Shown piece after piece: positions 11,774 to 23,117 of a stretch of 64,000 nucleotides of DNA (the first letter of the stretch is position 1; each line of letters starts with the position of its first letter). The notes under the pieces are model-generated. The model was given only the letters and a program-made list of their open reading frames with translations, searched no databases and was not told where the DNA came from. Made by a program: the position numbers and the translations under genes. Source of the stretch: Ehretia macrophylla (lineage: Eukaryota; Streptophyta; Magnoliopsida; Boraginales; Ehretiaceae). The stretch lies in the NCBI GenBank assembly GCA_037974665.1, contig CM075777.1, forward strand, positions 16,887,001 to 16,951,000, in the 5' to 3' direction.

Positions 11774-13010
11774 ATGGCCGAAGGTGCCGGACTCAACGCC
11801 ATGGAGGACACGGTAACGAAGCTTATGCAAACTACAACACCAAATACTTGAAAGCTCGATGGCTTTCAACAAACACTTGGCAACCTCACTTCTAAGCTCA
11901 CAACGATTGATGGCAAACTCAATCAGTTGTAGCTCCTTTCAAAGAAATTCGTGGCACGAAATGCCCTTTCATCCACTTCTTCAATGGTCAACCATGGTGA
12001 GCCCACACACCATGATGAACGCATAAATTCTAATTTCAACAGACACGTGGTCCTCTTCTAAATCCAGCCACTACTTCTGTAACTCCCCGATCCCTCACGA
12101 GACCGGGGTCCAAATCCCAAACCCAAGGCACAAAAATTTAGGGAAAACGGACGGAGTCTCCTTTGTTTATAGGACTAATAAAAACCTGCGAATAATAGAA
12201 TACAACTACAAAATCATAATCGAACATTCTCATATACTTCAAATTCAACCACTAAGCTAAGCCTCGTCTCAAGGCCATCCAAGCCTTAGACTCAACAAAA
12301 TAGGTACACAAGCATGCATAGGCCTCAAATATTGAAATACTACGTTATAAAGTCAATTACCATACCATTTTAACTTTATCTCTTCAATTGACTTGTCTAT
12401 TAACCCAAGCAAACATGCACGCCCATTAAACAATGACATAGTCAATTAAGCTATTACAGGCCACCTACAAACCAAATACAAACAAGATCCAATATAATTA
12501 CAAGCCGAGTTTCTATAGTTCCAATCAAATTACAATTCAAACCACTTCACTAATTCACATGGATTCGCAGGTTTTAATAATGAAAGCCAACACAACCAAA
12601 CACGGTAACTCTCGAGCTTTCTCTGTATCACCTTGCGAAGGTGCTGAACTTGAAAGGTGTTAGAGACGAGGGTGAGTATACAACTGGTATACTCAATGAG
12701 AGAGATGATGCAACATACCGGGCATGCAACATGATATGCAACAGGACAAAAGCCTATTCAACATCAAATAACACAACAAAATAAACAAGTAATTAACCAC
12801 ATATCAAAAGGATACGGTTCCACTTCAAGTCTTCAATCTTGTACCACGAACTTCATGCAAGTGCCGGCAAACCCATACTCCAACAAGCTGGGATACTCCG
12901 GATGTATTCTGATCCTACCACCGTTTCTCCTGAGGTAGGTCCATATGCCCAGCAGGTGAACCACGCCTCTGGGGTAGTGGAGTATACTCAACGAGAAAGG
13001 GAATAGGCAC

Positions 13011-13070
13011 TATGGTAGTCGAGGGAGCACGGCAAACCCGACGCCGCCCGTGTTTGTCGACGCTACCATG
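13011..13070 (-). other. Conserved 60-nt hairpin of family-L LTRs
   Basis: The arms here are TATGGTAG and CTACCATG on the plus strand, 60 nt end to end. One outer pair is weakened to a G-T wobble on the sense (minus) strand. GTTGCGCAAC follows at about 13080. Confidence 0.65.
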
Positions 13071-13352
13071 TCCGACAAGGTTGCGCAACGCCGAATCATG
13101 ATCACAAGAGCCAAGTATATCAAATATCACATAAGAGGAACGACAAAGTAAGCCGTCCTCACAGTTAATCATAAATAACATGAAAAGACACAAGATAGCA
13201 AGTAAATAACGCTTATAAACTTGATCAACTACTAATGACTATAATCTAGAACTAATAAATTAAGTTAAGATGCATAGAATAGATGAAGGCTCCCTCACCT
13301 CTACCAAGCTCCAAAATGAGGATTGGCTTCACATCACTCTCAATCACCTTGA

Positions 13353-13494
13353 ACATAAAGTCAAACATTACTTCAATTACTCTTTAACTACAACATTCAC
13401 TAATTACCCAACTAAGTTAGTTAACATAAAGTCAAACATTACTTCAATTACTCTTTAACTACAACATTCACTAATTACCCAACTTGGTTAGTTA
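13353..13494. repeat. 71-bp tandem duplication within the solo LTR
   Basis: Two adjacent units starting AACATAAAGTCAAACATTAC differ only near their ends (TAAGTTAG versus TTGGTTAG). Confidence 0.9.
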
Positions 13495-16064
13495 ATTTAT
13501 AGTTTCACTTATTTAGCATACAATATCTATTAGAATTCTATTTTTAAAAATATACTACTTTTATATACTTTAACTTAACATATATTCCAAGTAGTCATTT
13601 CCCACAACATAACTCATATATTTATAAGCAACACGGCATTATAAACAAGATACAAACATATTTTAATGAGTTAGCCATACAACTTATTTCATGAAACTTC
13701 TCCAAACAACTACATATTACATACCAATACCATTTAAACTTGTATTTTAAATCATTTAAAAGTCAATTATAATAACTACATCAATTCAAATAACCAACTA
13801 TGCATCAAGCTCAACTAGTTCACATAAAATCCTACTAAAACCTTCCTACATGCTTAGTATTTAGGTCATAAGCTTCACACTTATATAACATATAACTCAA
13901 TCATGATCAATTAGAGCTAGTATAATAATAATAACTACTAGTGCAACTAATTCAAGTAATTCACAAGAATCCAACAAATCTCCTTCTAAATGCCTACAAA
14001 ACAAGCTCTAAACTTCACACATGAGAACAAATTCCAAACCTAACTTTACTACTCTTATATAGTCACATTATGATGCATACAAATGCAACAAAACCACCAT
14101 TTAGGTCATGTTAACATAAAACTCCGAAAAGCCCTTTAAGTAATTTGAACTACAACTATCTAATTCGATTATCTAAACCACGCCATAAATACATCTTAGA
14201 GGCTTCCTAATACATCTAAGATCATATACTTATTCAAACAAGCCAGCGCTAAAACTTCGCTTCGAAGAACCCTTCGTCTACTAAAACAATTTGACACCCA
14301 AATGAAACACAAGGTACAAGATCCACAAGTAAGTTATGCCATACTTCTAATGACACCTTATGGCACCAATTAGAACCACAAGACCTCACTTTATACTACA
14401 TCCAACATAAAAGTCCCAAAATCCCCTTTTTATGCATTTTAACTACAAGTACTCTAACCAAACCTCAATTTGGCACCATAAAGGCACATTAAGCACTACC
14501 ACACCTAATAAAGACTATCTACATCATTATATTCCATCCGGATTCACTTTTCGGATAAAGCCCCTTTGAATTCTAAGCTAATTATGCAAATTTCCTAAAG
14601 TTCCAATCAAGCCAATCACATCTAATCACTAATCTATGCTCATTAGAGCCTATATTACCTATAGATAGCATCGAATCAATCCTAGAATCAACTTTGCACA
14701 AAACCCTAAATATCACTAAAACATTTTCCATTTTCTCCAACAGAGGCTTAACTTAATCAATCCAGTTACCTATGCTATATACCTCCAAACTGACTGATTT
14801 TTATTTATAAACGTATCTCTTTGAGTGTAGATGACTTTAGCCTCAAGCGGAACTCAATTCCGATCTAAATTCCACAAGTTATGACCTTTTCCGTACAATT
14901 GCGCGAACTACCCCTGCACCAGCGATTTTCAAACACATTTCGGAAATAGCTAAATTGTGGGGCCAAAATGTTAGAATTTGCCTTAGCTCTAGAAATCCAC
15001 ATTTGTTCTGAACTGTCTAATCTAGCTTCCATATAAATTTAGTTCAATTCTAAGCACGTTTGTAATACCAAAACTACTTCGGAAGTCAGGGGCAGTGCAG
15101 TGTCCAAATCCGAATTTTGCTTGCTTATCATCTTCTTGTTATTTCTTGCATTTGAGCCAACAATAACCATTACTTTCGCCTATATAACATTCCTACACTT
15201 CATTTAGGATATTTAACAAACACCTAAAATACACAATTTCACTTAGTTAACAAAGCAACTCTACAACTAAAGATAGCATGCAAGAATTCATTCTATGAGC
15301 ACTAGAGAGTTCCTACAACCTTTAGCATACTAATACTTTAGCTTAACATACATTTCCAACATCTTTGAACACTTACATAAAACATAGCATGCAAACATAT
15401 AGTTGAATAATCCAAATAGAATGCAAATAATATGAATTCCATCACCTAGACATGAAGAATGGCATGAAAATTGATCTTACAAAGCTGATCTCTTCTTCTT
15501 CTTCTTCTCTTCTTCTTTCCTTTCTATCGTGTGTTGTGTGTGTGTGCTGAATTTATGTGTGGGTGTGTAATATACATATATTTTGTTTTGTTTTATTTAG
15601 TAAATAGGATATTAATTAAAGTCCAAAGTCTAATTGCGCTTCTAACTATGTAATATTAATTAGTTTGCTATTTGATTCTAATCTAACAAATTCAATTTCT
15701 TTTGCTAACCATTATCATATAATTAACATCTACAATACTTAAACACGCAAATGCATGCTAAACGAGACAAATGCATTTTTTTTTTATTTTTTTCAAGAGA
15801 TATGAAAAGTAATGATAACAAATATATGCAAACAATTAAAGTAATATGTAAATAATTAAAATAAGCATATTAATGTATGCAAGTAAATAAAAATAACTAT
15901 ATGTTCGAGGTCGGGGTGTTACAGCTTCAACCACAAGACCCTTTGCCGTCATTTTTCAACTTTGGCAAATAGCTCGAGTCCGACCTCCAAAACCTCGACA
16001 ACGAAGATAAGTTGGATACTCGATCCTCAATTAGCCTCGATGCACCTTTGATTACGAGAAATAG

Positions 16065-16825
16065 AAGGAAGAGATAAATTCTGGCTCATTTCAGCAATCC
16101 GAAGCTGTTAATTCAAGTTCACAAGATTGGAAGGCTTGTTTGAGGATACCACCACTAGATACTCGGCACAGAACGGAGGATATGACAACCACAAAGGGAA
16201 ACGAATTTGAAGACTGCTTTCTCAAGCTTGAGTTGCTTATGGGAATATATGAGAAAGGATTTGAAAGACCATCTCCGATCCAAGAGGAGAGTATTCCTAT
16301 TGCTCTGACTGGAAGTGATATCTTAGCTAGAGCTAAGAATGGAACATGGACAACCGCTGCCTTCTGCGTTCCTGCTCTAGATAAGATTGATCAAGATAAC
16401 AAGGTTATTCAAGTTGTTATTCTTGTTCCAACTAGAGAGTTGGCACTTCAAGTATCACAAGTTTGTAAAGAACTTGGCAAGAATTTGAAAATTCAAGTCA
16501 TGGTTACTACCGGTGGAACCAGTCTAAGAGATGACATAATGCACCTCTACCAACTGGTTTACTTGCTAGTTGGAACTCCAGGAAGAATTTTAGATCTTCC
16601 GAAAAAAGGGTGTTTGCATTTTGAATGATTGCTCGATGCTTGTAATGGATGAGACCGACAAACTTTTGTCACCAGAGTTCCAGCCTTCGGTTGAGCAGTT
16701 GATTATCTTTATGCCAGCAAATCGTCAAATTCTAATGTCTTCGGCTACCTTTCCAGTTACAGTCAAGGATTTCAAAGATAAATACTTGCATAAGCTACAC
16801 GTAATCAACCAAATAGATGTGGGTT
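16065..16825 (+). pseudogene. Captured DEAD-box RNA helicase fragment (DHH1/RH6-RH8-RH12 type)
   Basis: The frame reads NSSSQDWKA and [17 protein letters not shown], then PTRELALQ (motif Ia), [13 protein letters not shown] (motif Ib), VMDETDKL (motif II) and SATFPVTVKDF (motif III), in the order and wording of plant DHH1-like helicases, which act in mRNA decapping and storage bodies. It covers roughly the end of the N-terminal extension through RecA domain 1; domain 2 (motifs IV-VI) is missing. It cannot work. The Walker A segment reads AKNGTWTT, with the Gly-Lys of GKT lost, the DEAD box reads DETD, and one extra G near 16613 shifts the frame. Genes of this family normally have introns; none is present, so an mRNA was the source. 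It is joined at about 16822 to PPR sequence. Confidence 0.9.
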
Positions 16826-17070
16826 TAGGTGAGGCGGGTCATGGGATGGTAGTGAAGATGGGGTTAAGTGTTGATGTGTTGGTGAGCAATGCCTTGATTG
16901 CTATGTATAGAAAATTTGGGGTTGTTAAAGAAGCGTTGAAAGTGTTCGATTTTATGCCTGAGAGGAACTTGGTGACTTGGAATTCAAGCGTTGAAAGTGT
17001 TCGTATACTTGATGCTATAGAAAAAGAATTTGGGCTTAAACTTGGGACGTTTAGTTATAATTTGTTGTTG
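16823..17070 (+). pseudogene. Captured pentatricopeptide-repeat (PPR) fragment(s)
   Basis: In frame with the helicase tail, the sequence reads GHGMVVKMGL..SNALIAMYRKFG..EALKVFDFMPERNLVTWN, one to two repeats of the long PPR class found in organelle RNA-editing/processing factors. After an exact 18-nt direct repeat (16931-16948 and 16986-17003) it continues ILDAIEKEFGLKLGTFSYN, which may be a second PPR piece of the short class. Only 50-80 residues out of several hundred are present and there is no organelle transit peptide, so it is a fragment without function of its own. Confidence 0.75.
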
Positions 17071-17460
17071 ATTTTTTTTATTGATGAGAATCTCGCGATT
17101 GTTTCGTCGTTTGGTGCACCGGAGTATTACGTTGCTCGCAATCCTACAATTGACTTAGTACTAATATTAGTCATTGTATCACCTTTAAGTGAGACCTCTG
17201 GCTTTGATATGTTCAAGGTATTTGGTGCAATACCTGTCGCAACAAGCAGCTTTTTCAGATTATTGTCAACTAAATCATATGTGCTTCTCTATCCTAGTGG
17301 TGTTCGCGAGGCCATACATAACAAGGGCAAAAATTACAAATTATTCTGGCCTGATCAACCCAAATTTGTGAGAATAGCAGCAAAGTTTGGGGCAACAATC
17401 ATACCTTTTAAAGTTATTGGTAAAGATGATCTCGTACAATTATTTGGAGTTATGCTTTGG
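17071..17460 (+). pseudogene. Captured phytyl-ester-synthase/diacylglycerol-acyltransferase-like fragment
   Basis: From about 17200 the frame reads FDMFKVFGAIPVA, then LLYPSGVREAIHNKGK, YKLFWPDQPKFVR and AAKFGATIIPF, matching the C-terminal acyltransferase region of plastid esterase/lipase/acyltransferase proteins (PES1/PES2 family), which make phytyl esters and triacylglycerol in chloroplasts. The hydrolase half and the far C-terminus are missing. The stretch 17071-17190 is not identified and may be a separate piece. The frame is continuous with the preceding PPR and helicase-tail frame (16621-17466), giving one 281-codon chimeric frame. Confidence 0.75.
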
Positions 17461-17890
17461 CTATGACTGTGGTGAGATCATTAGTTGTATACCTTGAGAA
17501 GCTAAAATTTTCGAATGATACTGCATCCTCTTTTTGTTCTCTGCTTGAGACGCCATGGAAGCTTTGGTCATGCAGCGACTGCCCCTTTTTGAAGGATGCT
17601 GCTTCCACTGGTTGTGTTGTGTCACTACTTTTGGAGGAGCTTCATAACTACAACATAGTTGCTGTTGAAAGACAAAATCATGTGGAGCAGATATATCCAT
17701 CAAAGGCGTCTACTTTTGAAAACTCTTTTGGCACCTCAAGTAAGTTGTCCTTTGGGAGTACATCATTCCCATCAACGAACCTTGGAAGTAGCACTTTTGA
17801 GCTTGGTTCATTTTGCCTCATCTTGAGCTTGGAAGTATTTGAAGCCTACCATGATTTGAACCTTGAGGACAAGGTTCTCTCAAAAGGGGC
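17457..17890 (+). pseudogene. Unidentified captured sequence up to the polypurine region
   Basis: A 199-codon open frame starts inside the end of the acyltransferase fragment, runs through unidentified coding-like sequence (VVYLEKLKFSND; Cys-rich WKLWSCSDCPFL; a Ser/Thr/Gly-rich stretch) and continues into the 3' LTR, where it stops at 18056. I do not recognise the source. The part 17705-17830 also has an open minus-strand frame and could be an antisense capture. GAGGACAAGGTTCTC followed by AAAAGGGGC near 17863-17890 looks like the retroelement's own 3' end. Confidence 0.45.
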
Positions 17891-17896
17891 ATGTAA

Positions 17897-18270
17897 TGTT
17901 ATGGTTCAAGCAATTACAAGCCCAAATCAAGTGATGGATCATAATCCAGGTATAGTAGGGCCCAAAGCAAATAACGAACGCACAAGCCCAGGCCTTAGGA
18001 GAAGCAGCATGACAAGGACTATGCCTCATCATCTAGAGAATTACGTCTACAGTTAGTTACATATAGAATGTGAGAGGCAAAGAACATGTGATGTATAAGA
18101 GGTATAAAAAGATACAAACAACATAGTGAGAGGCTAAGCAAGAACTATTTCAATTTCTGTTGCAATTTCTTCTATGCAATTTCTTATTTTGCATCTCAAA
18201 GCTATTTTCTTTCTTTTAGTTTCTTAAAGTTTTCTGTTTAATATACTTCCTAAAATCCAAAAGCATAACA
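17897..18270 (+). repeat. 3' LTR of the gene-capturing retrotransposon
   Basis: 374 bp, TGTTATGG...GCATAACA, followed by the target duplication GCATC. It differs from the 5' LTR by several substitutions and a roughly 20-bp insertion near 18015-18040, so the insertion is old rather than current. Confidence 0.9.
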
Positions 18271-18275
18271 GCATC

Positions 18276-19686
18276 TTAACTTAGTTTCGTCTAAATTTTC
18301 TTTTATTCTATGTTAAGTAATTTTTTCAAGCAGTAATTTTCTTATTGATGTTGCTCCTTTCTACGTGTATTTAATAGATGGTTGCATAGGTAGACAAATT
18401 TTGACATATGGAAAGAGGTATGTCCTTGTTAATATTAGTATATCTTGATGATACTTCTTGGAAGTTTGAAATAAGATTTTCATTTGTTTGATTATCATGC
18501 TTTCAGAGATTCATTTTTCTTTGAATCCTATACTTTCAAATTAAAGGCTATCCTATACTTTCAAATTAAAGGCTATCTTATGTATCTCTCAATTTTGATA
18601 AGTTGATTAGAAAGCTCGGAAACTAGTTTACATTTCTTTTGCCCTTCTTCTTTTATTCGTTTTGTGGAAACAACTAATAGGGCATATGAGTACTACACCT
18701 TCACTTTTTTGTTGCATCTCATGTAATATATGAAATATCTCGACTTGTTAACGTTCTGCTTGTTTTGTAGGAACATCTTAAACAAAGTGATTAGTCCTTT
18801 GTATTCCAACTTCAGGTACTCAAAGCCTATTTTATTGCCTTTCATTTTTTCTTCACCTTCAACAATCCATATTTCACATCTCATTAGTCATTAGGCAGAT
18901 TTTGGAGTTTGTGGGAAGCTGATTTGATTTATGTTGGATGTATCTTTATAGTAAACTCATTATGTGTTTCAGGATGAGGATGACAGATTTATCTTGAATG
19001 CTCTGTTTTCGATCTCTTTACTTTTTGGTCTATCATCCAGTCTTATTGCCCCTTTCATTACCCTTTTGGTAATCTTTTGTTCGATTAAGTTTAATACAAA
19101 ATTTTCATGAGCCTTGTTATTTTTCTTTTATTTTGTTAACAGGATTTGAGTCTGTCCAATTTGAAGGAAAAATGGAAGATTGAATCTTTATCTAGTAAGA
19201 GTTATTTACGGTAAATTACTTATGGGTTATGCATATAAATTATTTTCATATATTTATATATCACATAAGTTAAATGAAATGCCTTTGTATTGACTAGTAT
19301 GGAGTAAGTAGGGGATTTTGTTGTACTGATTTGACCTAAGACTTGTGGATCCTATGCACGGTGGTGAAGATTGGTTATGGTGATGGTGCTCTGTTATATA
19401 GTTTGTGTTTATTGTGTTTATAAGTGTTGGTAAAGCAAAGGATCTTGTACAATGATGTGTTCTTGAGGTACATAGTTGTGTGTGAACCAGCCATGCATAA
19501 GTGTGTGAGTATTAGCCGCGCGCGTGTGTGTTTGCATAAGTTATATATGTAATTAATTATTGTGCTATAGGATTTAGGGATTAGGTGTGGGTGATATATA
19601 TATACATGCATTATACATATATGCATGTATTGTGTTTGAGCAAATGGATTGCGTGGTGTTAGTATTATGAGGGGGTAGAGGGTGAT
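18276..19686. other. CACTA interior, middle piece, no gene identified
   Basis: AT-rich DNA with short exon-like stretches after acceptor-like CAG, for example DEDDRFILNALFSISLLFG from about 18972 and GATTTGAGTCTGTCC from about 19143. These could be remnants of the CACTA's own gene or of a captured gene, but they are too short to name. A purine-pyrimidine run (TG/CG-rich) lies around 19510-19540. Confidence 0.4.
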
Positions 19687-21999
19687 TGTAACGCCCCGAT
19701 CCCTCACGAGACCGAAGCCTCGTTCTAATACCCGAGGTCATGAAAAACGAGAAAAAACGGACAGAGTCTTCCTTGTTTAAAGGGCTATTAGTTCACCTGC
19801 AAGCAGTAACTTATTCTCAAAATTACAATCCAACTCCAAGGTACAATCCCATTCACACAAGCATGCAAACTAACTAGGCAATCAAGTAAATCATAGAAGT
19901 TATTACAACCCATCTACAGTTATTAACCTATATAAGAATACAAACTTTACTTCATATTACAACATTTTAGACAATAGAAACATACACAAGGATTCATAAT
20001 CCCAAAACAAAACACATACAACCAGCAACTTGCCTTTCCTGCACATAGACCAGTACATAGCATCCAACCATAACTTTTCCTGAAACATGTTAAAACGAGG
20101 AATGAGTAACCAAAGTTACTTAGTGAGGGAGGTGATGTAATAAACCAGGGTATGTTTTCGTGAGATGCAACAAGATAAAAACATTAATAACACAAATAAA
20201 CAAGTTAATTAGACAAGTATTTAATCACGTATATAAAGGATACGGTTCTACTTGTCTTCCATCACGAGCCACAAGCCACGAGCCAAGATCTTCAAACAAG
20301 TGCTGGTAAACCCTTATTCTTCCAAAATGGGGTACTCCAGATGTACCCCGATCCTACGACCCTTTCTCCTGAGGTAGGTCCACATGCCCAGCAAGTGAAC
20401 CACGCCTCTGGGGTAGTAGAGTATACTCAGCGAGAGAAAGAGAATAGGCATCATGGTAGTCGAGGGAGAATGGCAAGCCCGATGCTGCCCGTGTTTCTCA
20501 ATGCTGCCATGTCCAAAAAGGTTGCACAATCCCGAAACCAATTCACAAGATTCAAGAACATCAATTAACACGTAAGAGGGTCGACAAAAGAGGTCGCCCT
20601 CGCATTTAATCACAATATAAGCCAATATATGCGAAATAACTATATAATCTCAAAAGAGGCGAACAACATATCTTTTCCCACAACCTCCTCAAATAGCTCA
20701 ATTACACTTTAGATAATCATATAAGTACATAATAACACATCTACAAGCATTATACGCATCAAAGTAGCCAAATACGACTTTTTTCCTTTCTTTGGCCAAG
20801 TCTTTCTTCTTCTATATGCATTTCGAAGTTACAAAACCATAATCTAATCATACTACATTCGTACTTAAGTCAAAAGACACCTATCAAGGCCATGAAAATT
20901 CGTTTTGGAGGCAAAAGCTCGAGAAGGTCCCGGGCGAGTTTTAACTACAACTACCTTATTCGGACCCCAATTTCACGCAACGAAAGCACCAAAAGTGCTT
21001 CCATTCCCCAAGGATACCTAATCCAAAGCTCAAATGTGCCCGGATTGTATTACGTAAAAAATCCCCTTTTTAGAGTTAGCTAATTTTGTAATTTTGCTTA
21101 ATTTCGGGTGATTCAACTTCACGTGGCCTCACAACTAGTTTTACTAAAGCCTAGAGCACCTAAAAGAACCCTCAATTCATTCTAATTAGCAAGTTTTATC
21201 AAAACCCTAAGTTTAAGCATTATTCATTATCTTCTTTACAATCTCAAGCTTCAACCGTGAATATAGCTTTTACACAACACAATCAAGATATATAAAGCTT
21301 GTAGAAGATATATTAAACAACATTTCAGCATAATATAGGCCAATAGCAACAATTCAAGAAATGTTGAAACTTTAACATAAACTTAAAACATCAAGAAAAT
21401 GCAAATCTCCCTCAAAAAGTAGTTGTAGATGCATGGAACAAGCTTGAGCTAGGTTGAAATTCCTTGTAGAAGCTTAGTTGACATCCAAGATCAAGATTAG
21501 AAGATGAAGAAATCCCCCTTTTCTTTGCCTAGGGCTATCGGGTTTTTGGGGGGCTCTCTTGGGTTTTATTTTTTTGTTTTTTTTTATCAATATAAGGCAT
21601 GCATATGTTATATTGTGTATATATGAATAAGCATGTGCAATTAATTAAATTCAAATACTACTAAATCTTGGTCAAACTAAGTTAAAAGTGCCAATTAATT
21701 GCTAGCTAATGTAAATCAAAGTTTACTCTTACGTAACATTATTCAACCGAAGTGAAAACCATTTTTTAAACGCATACTCCCAGGCTCGAAAGTCCAAAAT
21801 GACAAGTTTTTGATTCCTTTTATATGTCATTTGGTTTAAGAAAAATATTAAATCGAACAGTTAAGACTGTCAAATTTCTTATGAATAATGTCCTCTAATT
21901 AAAACAATTAAGCAAGAAAAAAAAGAAATGCACATAAAAATGCTCAAATCGATATGCAACAGTTATTCAAAAAGATGTGATGAAATTTCGAGCGTTATA
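19687..21999 (-). repeat. 3' LTR of the non-autonomous family-L element
   Basis: 2313 bp. The plus-strand text starts TGTAACGCCCCGATCCC and ends GAGCGTTATA. The conserved hairpin is at 20452-20511 (CATGGTAG / CTGCCATG), while the upstream palindrome is decayed to GGTTGCACAATC. Frames at 20314-21083 are LTR sequence, not genes. Confidence 0.92.
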
Positions 22000-22000
22000 C

Positions 22001-22036
22001 TCTCCCCACCTTCAACAAATTGCGTCATCGCAATTT
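22001..22036 (-). promoter_or_regulatory. Polypurine tract and perfect pre-PPT hairpin
   Basis: On the minus strand AAATTGCG-ATGA-CGCAATTT (22036-22017) is a perfect 8-bp stem with a 4-nt loop, followed by GAAGGTGGGGAGA (22013-22001) that abuts the 3' LTR. Confidence 0.75.
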
Positions 22037-23105
22037 CTTAAACTCAAAAGATTCCTCGATAGCTGTAACAGTTCTATTCGGTTTTGAAGGTAAAAAAGCA
22101 CGATACCCCAAAAGAAGAACACCAATACATACGCCAAGCGAGATTACCAATAAAATTTCCAATAAGAATACTAGAGAAATCTTCATAAGTAATCCTGAAT
22201 AAGTACTCCAATACGAGATCCGATTGCAAATGTTATAGATAACGTTATTATCATATATTAATGTCAAGATGAATATCAAGGGGATGTTCTATATAAGAAT
22301 TTCCAATAGAATTCCAATAAGCACACGAAATATGGATGTTGGATAAGTATGCCACTAAGAATTCCTAATAAAAATGTCATGGAGGTTACCATTTACGAAG
22401 ATTTGAAGAAGAATTCCAATCATGATTTATTATAAGAAGTCCAGTTGAAATTCCCATATGAGAATACCAAAATATTAAGTAGAATATCCGAGCGTAGTAC
22501 TAGAATTCCGATATAATACTTTATAAGAATTCTAATGATCAAGATCCAATGGTAAAAGAGAATACCAAGAAAGATTATAGAAGATGAATACCAACGATTA
22601 TTTGCTAAATAAAACCTCTAAGTACTAAATCCTTTTCATTGATCATCGATAGCCAGCTGGTTCATAATTCTCTCTTTCACTGGTCCACATCTTCAGATGA
22701 GCCATTACTGATCATCTCTTTATAGGGGAGAGTGTTCACTTACCATATCAACGAGTAATGCATGTATGTGGTAGATTTTACATATGATAAGCACTTATAC
22801 ACTTTATTACAAATAACTAAGGTAGGTAAACACTCAAGAAATCACTTACATGCATAACTAATCACATAAATAAGCATATCATATAAGTTTCACTTATTGC
22901 ACAAAGAGGTCACATAGGTGTACACACAATCACATGTTGCATAATCTTCCTATTTCACGTATTCATAACACATAAGAGCATATTTCACTCAAGTAAACAC
23001 AACCCTCATGCAAGCACATACTTATTCAAGACTCACTTCACAGGCACGCACTCAAGGTTCACTACCCAACAGGCCAAGGACCCTGTCCCGGCTGTGAGCT
23101 ATTAA

Positions 23106-23117
23106 GCTCTGATACCA
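23106..23117 (-). promoter_or_regulatory. Primer-binding site, initiator tRNA-Met
   Basis: The minus strand reads TGGTATCAGAGC four bases after the 5' LTR end, the standard 12-nt complement of the 3' end of plant initiator tRNA-Met. Confidence 0.9.

Larger units (their letters stand above)
12078..15923 (-). mobile_element. Family-L solo LTR (3846 bp) in the gag remnant
   Basis: Read on the minus strand it begins TGTAACACCCCGACC and ends GGGGAGTTACA. It is flanked by ACTTC (12073-12077) and GCTTC (15924-15928), a 5-bp duplication with one mismatch, and has no internal region, so it is a solo LTR left by LTR-LTR recombination. The conserved hairpin block is at 13011-13070 and the complement of the TATA box near 12165. 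Open frames at 12915-13193 and 13270-13458 lie in LTR sequence and are not genes. Confidence 0.9.
11774..16064 (+). pseudogene. gag N-terminal remnant (split by a solo LTR)
   Basis: ATG at 11775 begins MAEGAGLNAMEDTVTKLMQ, then a helical polar stretch interrupted by stops. The frame is split at 12077 by the nested solo LTR and resumes at 15924 through about 16060, ending shortly before the helicase fragment. This fits the N-terminal coiled-coil part of a Ty3/gypsy gag. CA and zinc-knuckle regions are absent, so the capture replaced most of gag and all of pol. The family assignment rests on position and composition and is inference. Confidence 0.5.
11402..18270 (+). mobile_element. Gene-capturing LTR retrotransposon (host transcripts replace gag-pol)
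   Basis: The LTRs at 11402-11753 (352 bp) and 17897-18270 (374 bp) start TGTTATGG and end TAACA. The element is flanked by a perfect 5-bp duplication GCATC (11397-11401 and 18271-18275), so both borders are secure. A primer-binding-site-like TTGGTGCTTTCATTGAGAG follows the 5' LTR, and a purine-rich CTCAAAAGGGGC lies just before the 3' LTR. Inside are a decayed gag N-terminus, then joined fragments of a DHH1-type DEAD-box helicase, PPR protein(s), a phytyl-ester-synthase-like acyltransferase and unidentified sequence, all without introns. No protease, integrase, RT or RNase H is present. Its organisation resembles maize Bs1: a non-autonomous element mobilised in trans that has transduced cellular RNA. 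A 3.8-kb solo LTR is nested in its gag remnant. Confidence 0.9.

Noticed and set aside
17705..17830. Antisense host-gene fragment (open minus frame with LLPRFVDGNDVLPKD)
   Set aside because: The frame is short and could be retroelement-derived or chance; no family recognised.
20314..21083. Frames of 63-103 codons on both strands, repeated at 13 kb and 23.7 kb
   Set aside because: They are conserved LTR sequence; similarity between copies comes from the LTR family, not from a protein.
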